Assembly (NCBI GenBank): GCA_024803745.1
Contig: JANJXV010000013.1
Coordinates: 11,036,001 to 11,100,000 of the forward strand
DNA: 64,000 nucleotides
Direction: 5' to 3'
Origin: Megascapheus bottae
Lineage: Eukaryota > Chordata > Mammalia > Rodentia > Geomyidae
Of this stretch, positions 1 through 11,949 are shown one piece after another. The notes below the pieces were generated by a model. It worked only from the letters and a program-made list of their open reading frames with translations. It ran no database searches and was not told where the DNA came from. A program made the translations under genes and the position numbers. How positions within the stretch are numbered: position 1 is the stretch's first letter; each line of letters starts with the position of its first letter.

Positions 1-1420
1 CCAGATGTAGGCACAGGAGGCCCCATCCCTGTGATGTGTGATGTGTCTCATCACTCACACCGTCTGCCTTGGTTTCCCCTCCATCCCCCACAGAGTCTGG
101 TTACTGCTCTTTAATCCAGTCTGGGTTGGGAGGCATCCAGGCCAAATTTCCTGGTTCTGCTGAGGTCTGGGGTCCCTTGTGGAGGCCTCATCGCTGAGCG
201 AGCACTTCTACAGGCAGCGCTCAGGCTCACAGGCAGCCACTCGGCTTGGACTGGAGGCCTGAGCCCGTCATGGCACCATGTGACCCTGGGCATGCCACCT
301 CTCTGATGAAGCTCTTTGTAAGTCATGTATGCAAGGGCCCAGGGTGTAGTTTGGCTCTGCTGATCAAGAGAGTTAGGGGATCCTGGGTGCTACTGGGTCA
401 TACCTGGAATCCTAGCTACTTAGGAGGCTGAGACCTAAGGATTGTGGTTTGATGGTAGCCGGGGCAAGGAAATCCGTGAGACTCTTATCTCCAATTAACC
501 ACCTAAAAACCATTTGTGGCGCTGCAGCTCAAGTGGTAGAGCACTAGTCTTGAGCAAAAAAGCTCAGGTCCAGCATCTAGGCTCTGAGTTCAAGCCCCAG
601 GACTGTCCCCCTCCCCCCCCAAAATAAAAACAAAACAAAGGGTACATGATGCTGACTATGTAGATACCAACACAGAAGAGTGCCTGTTACTGCTGCAATA
701 CCAGAGAGGCCCTCAGTGTCCCCACAGGCTGGCTTGGCTTGATGATTTAACTCTTTTAAATGCCCCTCCAAGGATAAATGATTTTCTCTGCTCTATAGTG
801 AGGACAGTAGGAAGGGTGACCTGGGAGCCCTTGAGGCTGGCTGGGGGGCTCAGGAGGCAGTACCCACCCCACCAAGCTCAGACCAGAATAAGGTGGGGGT
901 TAGAGTCCCTTCTAATTTAGAGATTGTGAGAGCTTATGGCTGCACTGGCTTCTGTGTCTCCAGCTTCTCCCTGGCTCTCCTCCATCTTCCTCTCCATGCA
1001 CCCACAGGGAAGCTGGGGCTGCACAGGCGAGCTGCTGTGCCAGGCAGAGCTCTGTGTGCTCAAGACCCTACTTTCTCAGGGAATGCAGCAGGGTTTGGAA
1101 CATTGCTGCAGGGGTGGTGTCTGGACTATATCTGTGTTCCTCAGACAAGGCCCCTGGCATGCAGCTGTGGTGTCTTGCAGGTGGCTTCCTGGGAGCTTGT
1201 AGCCTGGGCTGGGGACACAAAAGGCCTGGTCACCTATGATCAGACAGAGGCCACTTGACTGAAGTGTGCAGCTCCAGTCAGTATAGAAGGACCTACTGGC
1301 CCCATAGGCCAGCACCCCCTGGGATGGGGCTGGGGTTGCCAAGAGGTGGCAGCATGTGGCTGGAGGTGGGCAGGTACGAGGGCGTGCTCCTTTGCGAAGC
1401 AGTTGGCTTGGGGTTTACAG
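1..1420 (+). other. Gucy2d: Intron of Gucy2d, upstream part cut off by the window edge
   Basis: The stretch before the first recognisable exon ends in a good acceptor (gggtttacag at 1411-1420). I looked for the preceding cyclase exon, which should end near a phenylalanine-aspartate and ...HDVYK-type sequence, and did not find it in any frame, so it lies to the left of the window. Apart from one B1-ID SINE (383-604) I see no other recognisable element. Confidence 0.6.
383..604 (+). repeat. B1-ID dimeric SINE, sense
   Basis: The left half carries the B1-like words 'cctggaatcctagctact' and 'gaggctgaga'. The right half carries the tRNA/ID-like words 'gctcaagtggtagagcac' and 'gagttcaagccccaggact'. 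It is diverged and has no clear A tail. Confidence 0.8.
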
Positions 1421-1595
1421 GTGGAGACCATTGGTGACGCCTACATGGTAGTGTCGGGGCTGCCTCGGCGCAACGGGAGCCGGCATGCAGGTGAGGTCGC
1501 CAACCTGGCCCTGGACATCCTCAGCTCTGCAGGTGACTTCCGGATGAGGCACGCGCCAGATGTGCCTGTCCTCATCAGGGTTGGCCTGCACTCAG
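1421..1595 (+). CDS. Gucy2d: Guanylyl cyclase GC-D, catalytic-domain exon (VETIGDAYM)
   Basis: This 175-bp exon has an acceptor 'tttacag' and a donor 'ctcag|gtatgg'. It encodes 58 codons plus one base, starting [10 protein letters not shown] and ending IRVGLHS. In membrane guanylyl cyclases this segment holds the guanine-selecting Glu (second residue here) and the metal-binding Asp of GDAYM, and both are present. The enzyme converts GTP to cGMP. The neighbour Lrrc32 and the human gene order point to the olfactory receptor cyclase GC-D rather than the retinal paralogues. Exon length and phase match receptor guanylyl cyclases as I remember them. The frame is open. The other half of the catalytic core, with the first metal-binding Asp, and all the kinase-like, membrane and extracellular parts lie outside the window. 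Confidence 0.9.
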
Positions 1596-1679
1596 GTATG
1601 GCTGGGGCCTCATGGTGACACTCAGGCACAAGCTAGTTTTCCTAGGCTGTGAAACCTTTGTTTCATTTCCTTTCTAATG

Positions 1680-1680
<1 letters not shown>

Positions 1681-1722
<42 letters not shown>
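1681..1722. repeat. (TG)n microsatellite
   Basis: About 20 nearly uninterrupted TG units, followed at once by an antisense SINE. In the sense of that SINE the tract is a CA repeat at its 3' end, the arrangement seen at many SINEs in this window. Confidence 0.9.
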
Positions 1723-1745
1723 CCACACGCATGCGTGTACCTGCA

Positions 1746-1973
1746 CCAGTCCTGAGGCTTGAACTCAGGGGCCTAGGTGCTGTCTCTGAGCTTATACTTG
1801 AACGTATACTTGAGCTTATGCTTGAGCTCTACTGCTCAAGCTGCAGTTCCACTTCTGGCTTTTTCGTGATTAACTGGAGCTAAGAGTCTCATGGACTTTT
1901 CTGCCCAGACTGGCAGCCATAATCCTCAGATATCAGCCTCTCAAGTAGCTACGAGGATGAGCCCCTGGCGCTG
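1746..1973 (-). repeat. B1-ID dimeric SINE, antisense
   Basis: The reverse-complement words 'cttgaactcagg', 'ccacttctggctttt', 'agagtctcatgga' and 'gatatcagcctctcaagtagct' mark an antisense dimer. Confidence 0.8.
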
Positions 1974-2622
1974 AGCTCCCCTTCTATTATCTTAAGGGAG
2001 TGTAGACCCATGTATGTTGTATACCCATGTCTTCACGCTGCTTACATTCACACCTTGCTGGTTTTCTGATTTTTGTTTTTTTGAGGGGGACAGTTTCTGC
2101 TCCTATGTAATTCCATGTAGAGGAACAGATAGTCTGATGGAGGAAATAGCACAAGTTTCCAGTAGCATCCAAGAGTCCAATGTGGCTGTGGGAGAGACTG
2201 CAGAATATCAGTGTACCCTTTCCATGCCTTCCACGACCCCTGCTCTGTGGATCCTGTAGGAGCAAGTCCATTATGGCTGTTCCCCATGAACCCCGAACCC
2301 TCACTAATCTAACTCTCTTCCCACCACTCTCCCCCTCCTCCATCTATACCTAGCCACATTTCCCTCAGGCTTCCAGGCCTCTGCAACTGGCTGTTCCCTG
2401 CCTACTCATTCTCTCATCCTTCCAGACACCTCAGGCCATTGTCTCCTCCTGTAAGTCCCCCTGCTGGCTTTGGGGTCTTCTCCTGAGCCAAAGGATCTCT
2501 GTTATCCCAGCACTGATTGAACAGCCACCCTCCCCCCCCCCTATAGGCTGATTGCTTCCTCAAGAGCAGGCACAGGCTCTCATTTGTCTGAATCCTCCTT
2601 TCCCACTCCAGCTCAGAGCTAA

Positions 2623-3686
<1,064 letters not shown>

Positions 3687-3781
3687 CATACAGAATTCAT
3701 GTCAGCCGAAGCACTGTCCAGGCCCTGCTCAGCCTCAACGAAGGCTATAAAATTGATGTCAGGGGTCAGACTGAGCTGAAG
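3687..3781 (+). CDS. Gucy2d: Guanylyl cyclase GC-D, catalytic-domain exon (YRIHVS)
   Basis: This 95-bp exon begins mid-codon, completing Pro of 'LPYRIHVSRSTVQALL', and ends in frame with GQTELK before gtaaaa. This is the C-terminal part of the class III cyclase fold. The K-G junction with the next exon gives the conserved ELKGKG turn that closes the catalytic domain in receptor guanylyl cyclases. No stop or frameshift. Confidence 0.9.
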
Positions 3782-3837
3782 GTAAAAGAATTTCCTAGTT
3801 CCCAGGGTCCAGTTTGGGGGCACCCCCATTTTCATAC

Positions 3838-4158
3838 TCAAACTTGAACTCAGGGCTTCGCACTTTCACTTCCTCTTTTTTGTTTAAAACTAGTGCTCTA
3901 TCCCTTAAGCCACAGCTTCGTTTCTGGCTTTTAGCTGGTTAATTGGAGGTGGAATTTCATAGACTTTTCTGCCTGGGTGCACTTTGAACCCTGATCCTTA
4001 GAGTTCAGTCTCCTTTTTATTAGAAAATTTATTAACATTGATTTTTACATCATATTTCAAATGACATGCTTAACAAATAAGCATTCAAGAAGGGAATCTA
4101 TATAGAGTTCAGTCTCTTGAGTAGTTATTATTACAAGCATGAGCCATGGCACCCAGCT
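3838..4158 (-). repeat. B1-ID SINE, antisense, split by a 90-bp L1 insertion
   Basis: Antisense SINE words flank both sides ('cttgaactcagggctt', 'ctggttaattggagg', then 'ttgagtagttattattaca', 'atgagcca'). The element is interrupted at 4012 by a short retroposed fragment with its own target-site duplication. Without the insert it has normal dimer length. Confidence 0.75.
4013..4102 (-). mobile_element. 5'-truncated rodent L1 3' end, 90 bp, with 14-bp target-site duplication
   Basis: The identical 14-mer tagagttcagtctc occurs at 3999-4012 and 4103-4116. The DNA between, read on the minus strand, ends '...aataaattttctaata' followed by aaaag. This resembles the terminal 3'UTR of rodent L1 as I remember it. 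It is inserted inside a SINE, so it is the younger of the two. Confidence 0.75.
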
Positions 4159-4232
4159 CGATTCCCAGTTCTAGGTGGGAAGATTTGCAGTGGACAGAAA
4201 CCATTCAACACGTACCTTCCTGTTGATTGCAG

Positions 4233-4318
4233 GGAAAGGGCATGGAGGAGACCTATTGGCTAGTAGGAAAGGCTGATTTCCACAGACCCCTGCCCACACC
4301 TCTGCACATCACACCTGG
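4233..4318 (+). CDS. Gucy2d: Guanylyl cyclase GC-D, end of catalytic domain and C-terminal linker
   Basis: This 86-bp exon has an acceptor 'gattgcag' and a donor 'cctgg|gtgagt'. It encodes GKGMEETYWLVGKADFHRPL followed by PTPLHITP plus two bases. ETYWL-GK is the standard end of the catalytic domain in receptor guanylyl cyclases; the proline-rich linker is typical of the retinal/olfactory branch. Open frame, in phase with both neighbours. Confidence 0.9.
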
Positions 4319-4634
4319 GTGAGTCAGGGCAATGCTTGCACTCTTCTGTGTTTGGTTTGCTATTTGTCAATTTTCGAATTATAAAAGTATTACTTGCCTA
4401 ATGTGTAATACAGAATCCTTCCGTGTCCAACAGTCACCATCTTTCTGCTGCTGGGTGATAACAGTGAACCTCAGCCCAGCTCCTATCAGCCTGACATGAC
4501 CTCTAATCTTCTGATTTGAACTTAGTTCATTGTCCTGGGCACCATATTGTGTATATTGTTACTGCATCTTTGTCACCTCTAAGTTTCCACAGACATGACA
4601 GTTTTAGATCTTGAAAAAAAAATTGGTGGTACAT

Positions 4635-4842
4635 GCCAAGCACTGTGGCTCATGCCTGTAATTCTAGCTGTTCAGGAGGCTGAGATCTGAGGATCAAGGT
4701 TCAAAGCCAGCCCAGGCACAAAAGGACCTGAGACTTATCTCCAATTAACCTCTAGAAAACGGGAAGTGGAGCTTGACTCAAGGGTAGGGCAGTAGCCTTG
4801 AACTGAAGAGCTCAGGGACAGTGCCCAGGCCAAGTTCAAGCC

Positions 4843-4847
<5 letters not shown>
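4635..4847 (+). repeat. B1-ID dimeric SINE, sense, with 12-bp target-site duplication
   Basis: Full dimer starting 'gccaagcactgtggctcat'. The duplication attggtggtaca is found at 4622-4633 and again at 4938-4949, beyond the simple-repeat tail, so the insertion unit runs from about 4634 to 4937. It shares 'gcacaaaaggacctgagac' and 'ttgactcaagggtag' with the SINE at 49097. Confidence 0.9.

Positions 4848-4937
<90 letters not shown>
4848..4937. repeat. (CT)n(CA)n compound microsatellite forming the SINE tail
   Basis: About 30 CT units pass into about 13 CA units. The tract starts directly at the SINE 3' end and stops directly at the second copy of the target-site duplication, so it is part of the insertion. 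Confidence 0.9.
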
Positions 4938-4939
<2 letters not shown>

Positions 4940-4950
4940 TGGTGGTACAG

Positions 4951-5155
4951 AATTTGAATTGGGGCTTGGTGTTCACTTGGTTTGCTTGCTTAACTGGTAC
5001 TTGGCCACTTAAGTCACATGTCCAGACCAGATTTTTGCTGATTAATTGCAAATGGAGTCTTTCAGACTTTTCTGCTGGCTCTGAACCATGACCCTTCAGA
5101 TCTCAACATCCTGAGTAGCTAAGATGATAGACATGAGTCATTCGTGCCCAGCTAT
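4951..5155 (-). repeat. B1-ID dimeric SINE, antisense
   Basis: Diverged antisense copy with 'tgaattggggctt', 'ctgattaattgcaaatgg', 'gatctcaacatcctgagtag' and 'catgagtca'. The older SINE at 4635 was inserted into or beside its 3' end. Confidence 0.7.
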
Positions 5156-6110
5156 GGTACTCACCTTCTTTTTTTAAAGATCACTGAGTAGAACTTCAAA
5201 AGCTTTCTTGCCTAGAAATGTGCCTTCTACTATTGTCTTTTAGGACACTGTAGCCTTCACTGAGGGTCACAAGGGAGAACTAATATTTTACTCTAATAGA
5301 GTGTTTCTCACTCCCTCCCCCTTCCTTAATTTATGAGAGAGGTCTACAGGAGGCCAAAAGGGTAGAGCTAAGAAGGTCCCCAAAGCCACAGAGGCCAACA
5401 GGCTTGTTCCAACATGAAGGATGTGCAGAAATAAACCCTTTCAGGCCCTGTGGTGTGACCACTGCAGACCTCCAACTAGAGCCCAGGTTTGTCTCCCTGC
5501 CCAGAGCTTTCCCTCCAATAAGACTTCTGACTCCCCATAACTCTTCCAGAACCATCTTCCTGTTGTATGTGTGTGTGTGGGGGGGTCTCAGCTCCAGTGC
5601 TACCTGAGCAGAGAAGGTTCTGGTGGCACACTCTGACTGGAGCCCGGCCAGCTCCCTCCAGCCCATGCCCAGCATATGAGTCTCCTTCACATCAGTCTCC
5701 ACCTGCTTCTTCTTGCTGATGTGTCCAGACCTTTCTCAGACCTGTAAGATCTTGGATGATGGATGCACTTACACACCCACCCATTGGTGCCTGCGCCCAG
5801 GGGATGTGGGCTCTGGACACCAGCTCTCTCCTGCTTTGTCCATGCAGGACCTACAAGTGCAGGTCCCGGAATCCCCCAGGCTGGCCACCCTACCCTGAAA
5901 CTGGGAACCTGTGATCTGGCAGCTGTTTATCATTCCACCCTCTCCCAGCTGATGACTTCCACTCCTACACAGAAGCCTTAGAACGTGCCAGAAATGTTCA
6001 CATCTTCTGGCTCAGGAAGGAGAGCAGTGGAGTTGCAGAGAGCAATACCCAGTTGGGGAACCCTCCAACTGGCAGGCAGAGGAAAATCTGTACCCAAATC
6101 CTACATGCAC
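5156..6110. other. Gucy2d intron, no recognised feature
   Basis: Part of the 2.7-kb last intron. There is a G-rich run at 5577-5585 after a short TG repeat, and no exon-like conservation that I can see. Confidence 0.5.
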
Positions 6111-6114
6111 ATAT

Positions 6115-6165
<51 letters not shown>
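6115..6165. repeat. (CA)n microsatellite
   Basis: About 25 perfect CA units, followed by a long degenerate CA/TG-rich tract. Confidence 0.95.
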
Positions 6166-6167
<2 letters not shown>

Positions 6168-6710
6168 AACATCTGCATGCATGAATATACACATAGCAAC
6201 ATGTGCACACTCAATACAACAGAAACACCTGCATACAAGCACATGAACATGCATACATGAATGCATGAACAGCACACAAACATGCTCTGTGCATGTACAT
6301 ATATGTAAATGTACATGTGTGCATACAGACATAAAATATACACACAGTACATATGTAAGGAACATGCACATATGCACATATGCATACAATATACACACTA
6401 CACACATGAATGTACCTAAGGACAAATATGTGTGCATGTAGTACACATACCTGCACATGTATGGAACTTGAACATACACGTGTGCCAAGCATACACATCA
6501 ATACATGCACACAATGGACACATGAATATGCGGACAGGCACATGCATATACATAAAGTTGTACAAACATGAGACACACAAATGTGCACATATACACAAGT
6601 TCAGATAAGCAATGCACACACACAAATATACACAGAACTACATGAATGTGTGTACAACATTCAGGGGAAAACACATGCACACAACACACAGAAACACACG
6701 CAGGGCCTCT
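6166..6710. repeat. Degenerate alternating purine-pyrimidine tract (CA/TG/TA mix)
   Basis: Over 500 bp made almost entirely of words such as acatgcacat, atacacac and tgtgcatg. It looks like an old, mutated CA array and gives long spurious reading frames on the minus strand rich in Cys, Val, His and Met. Confidence 0.75.
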
Positions 6711-6768
6711 GAAGGGGGTACTGCATGCCCAGACCCTTGCTTTAGGAGGCTGTGATTTATAATTTTTT

Positions 6769-6998
6769 TCTGGTCCTGGGGCTTAAACTGAAGGCCTGAG
6801 CTTTTGTGCTTCAGGTTGGTGCTCTACCACTTGAGTCACAGCTCCACTTCCGGATCCTTGCTCCCTCCCTCCCTCCCTCCCTCTTTTTCTTTTTTTCCTT
6901 TTGTGTGTGTGGTTGATATTTCCTGCCCAGGCTGGCTTCCATGATCCCCAGATCTCAGCCTCCTGAGTATCTAGGATTACAAGTATAAGCCACGAGCA
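6769..6998 (-). repeat. B1-ID SINE, antisense, with internal (CCCT)n
   Basis: The antisense dimer words 'cctggggcttaaactgaagg', 'tgagtcacagctccacttcc' and 'gatctcagcctcctgagtat' are clear. A (CCCT)n run at about 6863-6883 sits at the B1/ID junction. It ends about 30 bp before the acceptor of the last Gucy2d exon. Confidence 0.8.
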
Positions 6999-7030
6999 TT
7001 TGTAAGTCTTATTTTTCCTTTTATCCTCAG

Positions 7031-7124
7031 AGACCCCTGGCAGGACCTCATAAACCAAGAAATCAGGGTGGCCTTTGCCAAAGCCCGCCAGGCCTCAGCT
7101 GGGCCTGGCTGCCCGGGAAGGTGA
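7031..7124 (+). CDS. Gucy2d: Guanylyl cyclase GC-D, last coding exon with stop
   Basis: Acceptor 'ttatcctcag'. In phase with the previous exon it reads GDPWQDLINQEIRVAFAKAR followed by QASAGPGCPGR and TGA at 7122-7124. The helix NQEIR..FAKAR corresponds to the short C-terminal tail of the olfactory and retinal cyclases. With the four upstream exons this gives 182 codons of uninterrupted frame, so there is no sign here of the pseudogenisation known for the human orthologue. The stop overlaps a donor-like AG|GTGAGG at 7119-7125, so a longer alternative end is conceivable. No AATAAA follows within several hundred bases; the nearest weak candidate is AATACA at 7321. Confidence 0.85.
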
Positions 7125-9033
7125 GGGCCCCCGCCCTGAGCAGAGGAGCCGAGGAGCAGTGCCACAGCAATGGGAACTCCAGAACTGCCCCCATCCTGTT
7201 CTGCTTCGGGCAGAGGGCTCGCCCCCCTCCCCACCCGACAGCCTCGGTGGCTCAGTAAGTGCCAGGAGTGATTCCTGGGCATGTGCATTCCTGTATGGAA
7301 CCAAGCGGTAATTGTGTCTCAATACAAAAATGGTAAAAATACAAAGAACTCCCCATACTCGTACAGTGCTTCCTTCCAGAAACATTTTGACTCAGTGCTC
7401 ATTAGTAGGGAGCTCACGATTCCTCAAGTCCCTGTCCCTATGACATAGTGGAGGGGTCAAGGTCACCTTCCCCCAAGTGGCACTGCTGTCCCTGGCAGCA
7501 GCAGGCTGGGGACATGGATCACAATCAGGCAGGTGAGGACTTGGGTTCACCTGTTCCACATGCGGGCATCACAGCAGCCCTTGGGATGCCATGGGGCAGC
7601 TCTAAGGACACCAAGGGATTCCAGAAGCTCCTGAGGCAGAGCCAGAGCATCCTGACTCTGTTCCTGTCCGCCACCGTGCTGTATCTGTGTTGAGCACTGG
7701 GCTGGGAGTCCAGCCTTAGGCCCCCAGGATCTCCAAGGTGGGGTGGGAAGGTAGAAACTGACAATTCCTTGACTCTCAGGAAATGGAGACTTCTATCTTC
7801 TAGAAGAAAATGAAACAAAACCCAATGAGCCATTCATGAAACTGGCTTCTATATCTGAACCTGCTCCCCAAATCTTGAGAGATCCTGTGGATTTCAGGAA
7901 CAGGAATTTCATTTCCCAGCTAAGGGGCAAGAACACAGGGGGCCAGGAAGGCAGGCTAGCCCTAAACAAACTCCCACAAAGGACCCCTAGGGAGTGGGGA
8001 GATGCTCATGCCTGACTCCCTGCACAATTTTCCAACTTGCATCCATCCCCTTATATAAGCGTCGCCTTCCCTAGCCTACCCACCAGCCATGGTGAGAAAG
8101 GCAGGCAGTGCCCACTGAAGCCTGCAACACACCTGAGGGGTCCATCTTCCACCCTGCCCCTCTTATCCATGCTAGAGGTGGGCCAGGCACATGCCAGGAG
8201 CTTGGTGATCACCCTCTCCACCATGCCACCTTCCTTACAAGAGCATTGTCCCAGCCAGTACATCTGCCTCTTGAGCTGAGGGGGTGACATTGCACTATAA
8301 GAGCCCAGAGAAATAGCTCTCCAGAGAGGCAGCCTTACTCTTCAGCAGAGTAGGGGTGAGGCTGGGAGGTGCTGGGTCTGGCAGCTCTGGAGTCAAGCCA
8401 GCTCAGCACCTATATGGGCTTCTACACACCTGCCCAGGTAAGACCCCAGAGATGGAGCCCTAGTCATGTCTTTTCAGGGTCCCACAGGGTCCCACTTTGT
8501 TCCTAGCCTTCTTGGAGACAGGGTCTCATGTCAGATGAGGGTCTCAGGCTGCCGTAGGAATCATTTTGTTCCTGGTTCTTCAGGTAGGGGCCACTTGGGA
8601 GGGACTCTTTGGCAAAGCCCAAAAGCTTTAGCTGGCATACAAGGTCGCGCATATTACCATTCCCCAGGTTCTGACCTTTTGGCTTGCTGTACTAAGCCTC
8701 AGACCCCTTAGAATGCCATGGCTGTACTTCTATTTCTCTACCTCAATGGCCTCATTTTCTAACACACTCAATTCCACCTAAAAAGCCACCTCTTCCTGAA
8801 ATCCCTTCCCTATCAATCCCTGAATGAACCAGCAATGACAGTTCGGGCCTCACTTACAGTGGGGAGCTCATTTTTATTGAACAAATGAACAAATACATGA
8901 ATGAATGCCAGTCCAGAGACCCCCTCACCCATTCCCCTTCTGTTGCTTCCCTCTTCTGTTGTTCTGATGCTTAGTTGGGGTCCTGCAGTCCAGACTTGGG
9001 CACGCATGTGGGCCTTTGGCTCCTCCTGCTGTC
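7125..9033. other. Gucy2d 3'UTR and spacer, no gene recognised
   Basis: The 3'UTR of Gucy2d must begin here but its end is not clear. I find no further exon-like or repeat-like sequence that I can name. Confidence 0.4.
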
Positions 9034-9117
9034 ACCCCTCCCTTCCCCTCCCCTCCCCTCCCCTCCTTTCACCTCTCCTCCCCTCCCCTCTCCTCCCCTT
9101 TCCTCTCCCCTCCTCCA
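9034..9117. repeat. (CCCCT)n-like pyrimidine tract
   Basis: About 85 bp of imperfect CCCCT/CCTTT units on the + strand, a G-rich strand on the other side. Confidence 0.85.
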
Positions 9118-11180
9118 GCCCCCGTGGCCCCTGCCAGCCTCAGTGGTCATTTCAGACCCTGCTTCCCTTCTTGTTACCTCTTCTGTCTAAGCTTTTGCTC
9201 CTCTGTCAGGTCCTCTGTGAAGTCCTTCTGGTAACTCTTTCACTCTGTATACAGAATGAGGGGTGCCTTCTCTTCACACTTGGAGTATCCTTGGGCAAAG
9301 CTGGGTCTCAGCCCTCCGGTGACCCAGTGTCTAGCCAGCAAATGCCAGTGGGGAAGAGACACAAGAGGTAGGAGAGGTGGAGCAGGCTTCCATGCTGGCC
9401 CATGAGCCACCATGTGTAAGAGCAAAGACGTGCATATATCCTCCCCACACACACCCTCAGAAGGAGGGAAGTGACGGGAACAAACATCCTCAGAATCTTT
9501 GTGTGCAATCCCTGTGCCATGCTCATAGCCCCGAGGACCCAGGCTGGCAGTACTTGGTGACCAGTAGAGGTTCTGAGATTACCTCTTTCTCTAGGCTTCT
9601 TTGTATAAGTCCTTCTTGCGCTGGTTTTGCCATCCAGGGAGGACGGGTTTGGATAGGGTCTGGTCCCTCTTTGAAGTGTTTCTGTGAGTCCAAGTGACTT
9701 TTCAGAGGTACACTAGGGGGCAGTCAAGTTGTTCTAAGGAGAGCAGGGTCAAGCCAGCTCCCTGGGGTCCTGTCTAGTTGCCATCATGGCTGTGTATCCT
9801 GGGGAGGGAAGACATGCTGCTCCCTGCTGGGGAGGCTCAGGCTCTGGAGACATCTTCCTTAGGGAGCCTCACTGCCCACAGAAGGATCAGTGAGGGACAG
9901 TGAGATGCAGTATCCTGTTGACATCCAAAAGACCTGGGCCAAGTCCACACAAAGGGTTTGTGTAGCCTCCAGCTCTTCAGTTCCTAACTCACATGCAGGG
10001 GAGGCACACTGTCAGAGCGTACTCTCCTGGGCCCATGTGACCTGCCACACCCCGACATGCAAGCATGACTGGCTCCATCCACAGACAGCAGTGCAGCTCT
10101 CACTGCCAGTCCCCTTTCTCTGATGACCTGGATCTTCCTTCCGGGTTCCAGACCAGCAGCAGAGTCTCTGTGTCATCTCCCGAGCAAGCTAGAGCAGAGT
10201 GACAGTCCTACTCTACAACTACTGGGGCCCAGCCAGTCCTCAAGGTGGTCTCAGCCTTCCCATCTTCCCTTCCTTCCTTTCTTTTTACCTTCCTTTCTCT
10301 CTTCTTTTCTTTCTTCGCTATGCTTGGCATTGAACACAGGGCCTTGCATACACTAGGCAAATACGTACCACTGTTCTATATACCCAGCCATGGACTCTAT
10401 TTTGCCCAAGACTGAATAGCTTGGTCCTCGCCAGGGCCCCAGCCTCCATTCCCATCCCAGAGCACTTGAAGCCCAGGCCTCACGGTCACTTTTCCCACAT
10501 AGCGTATGCTATGCCCAACTCAACTGCTGACAGCTGCCCTCCCCAGCCTACCAGCTCTTCTCAACCCTGTGCCTTTGCCCCATCCTGACCTGTTGCATGA
10601 CTCAGATCCCCATTTCTGTCTGAGTACTCCTACTAACAGTTGTGATAACCCCTGGAGATGTTCCTGTCACTACCATCAGGTGGAAAATGCTTCTAGATGG
10701 TTATCATTTCACCCCACCCCGGTCCACAGCTGGTCTTATGCACACAGCTCTGGGGAAGCTGGTGGCAGTGGAGATGGGATGGGTGGGTAGGTTCTGCTCG
10801 ACCCATCTGTCTACCCGTACATCATCACTGAAATCAGATCTGACTTCCCAGAGCACCAGTGAAAAGTGAGGAGTTACTGAAGTTTGCCTTGGGGCCCAAG
10901 AAGGAGCCGTACAGTGTTCCCACCCAGAGCCCCCTCCCTGGCAGCTGCCCCTCCTTTCCCCATCCCCTCTTTGCACTATCCTCTTGTGGTCCAGCCCCTC
11001 TGGTTCCCAATCCCAGCACTCAGCCCCACCATCCTGCTTCCTTGGTGGTTACCTAAAAAGCCACTGCAGGGTAGATGGTGCCCACGGAGCAATAGAGGGC
11101 AGCTGCAGGCCCTGGGCACCGGGCATGCTGTCTTTAAGGCTCTCTGTGGGAAGTCACTGGAGGGCCTTCATTTCACTGGT
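9118..11180. other. Intergenic, only an ID remnant seen
   Basis: A CT-rich stretch at about 10262-10310 is followed by an antisense ID-type remnant at 10316-10392 ('ggcattgaacacagggcctt', 'ctaggcaaatacgtaccact'). The rest holds nothing I recognise. Confidence 0.5.
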
Positions 11181-11400
11181 TAAGCACCAGTGGCTCATGC
11201 CTATAATCCCAGCTACTCAGGAGGCAGAGATCTGAGGGTCACTATTTGTAGCCAGCCTGGGCAGAAAAGTCCATAAGACTCTCATATCCAATTAGCCAGA
11301 AAAAATCTGGAAGTGGAGCTGTGGTTCACATGGTAAAGTGTCAGTGTTGAGTGAAAAAACTAAGGGACAGTGCCTAGGCCCTGAGTTTAAGCCTCAGTAC
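11181..11400 (+). repeat. B1-ID dimeric SINE, sense
   Basis: Full dimer: 'caccagtggctcatgcctat', 'atctgagggtcac', 'ggaagtggagctgtgg', 'gagtttaagcctcagtac'. It is followed to 11452 by an alternating CA/CG tract that includes gcgcgcgc. Confidence 0.8.
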
Positions 11401-11949
11401 CAACACATGCATGTGTACACGCGTGTGCGTGCACGCGCGCGCACACACACAGAGTGAATATGATGCTAGATTTGTCATTTAATTCCGACTACAGTCACAT
11501 TAGGTAAGTAGTATATGTCTTATTTTTTAGACGAAGAAGCTATTAAGACTCTGGCCAAGGTAGCCTAGCAAGCTAGTGAGTGGCAGAACTGGATTTCAGC
11601 TTCCCAAGCCTCCCAATTATCTACCTGCCCACCCTCCTGCCACCCCAAAGGCCACAGTCATACACTAGGGAAAAGGTGACACACAATCACCCCTACAGAA
11701 TGGGGACCAGCCATGAATATAGATGAGCTCTGGACCCTAAGTATATAGGCAAAGTTGAGACCAACAGTCAGATGTCTTAATGGCAGATTACAGACACTGG
11801 TGCATGCCAGAGTTTGCTGTGTACAGAGCAAGTGTGAGTTTTGTGTGGTTGGCCTGAAAAACCAGCATTATCTCTCCCAGCTCTCACTGAATCCAGTAAG
11901 AGGGAGAGTACTGGTAAGGAAGAAGAGGAAGACAAAGAGAAGAAAGAGG
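11401..11949. other. Intergenic, tail microsatellite then unrecognised sequence
   Basis: The CA/CG SINE tail at 11401-11452 is strictly alternating and could favour Z-DNA. After it I see nothing recognisable. Confidence 0.5.

Noticed and set aside
893..1258. 121-codon frame upstream of the first Gucy2d exon, tested as a further cyclase exon
   Set aside because: The translation has none of the cyclase residues expected before VETIGDAYM, and no acceptor-donor pair fits.
6012..6588. Long minus-strand frames rich in Cys, Val, His and Met
   Set aside because: They are translations of a CA/TG array, which has few stops by composition.
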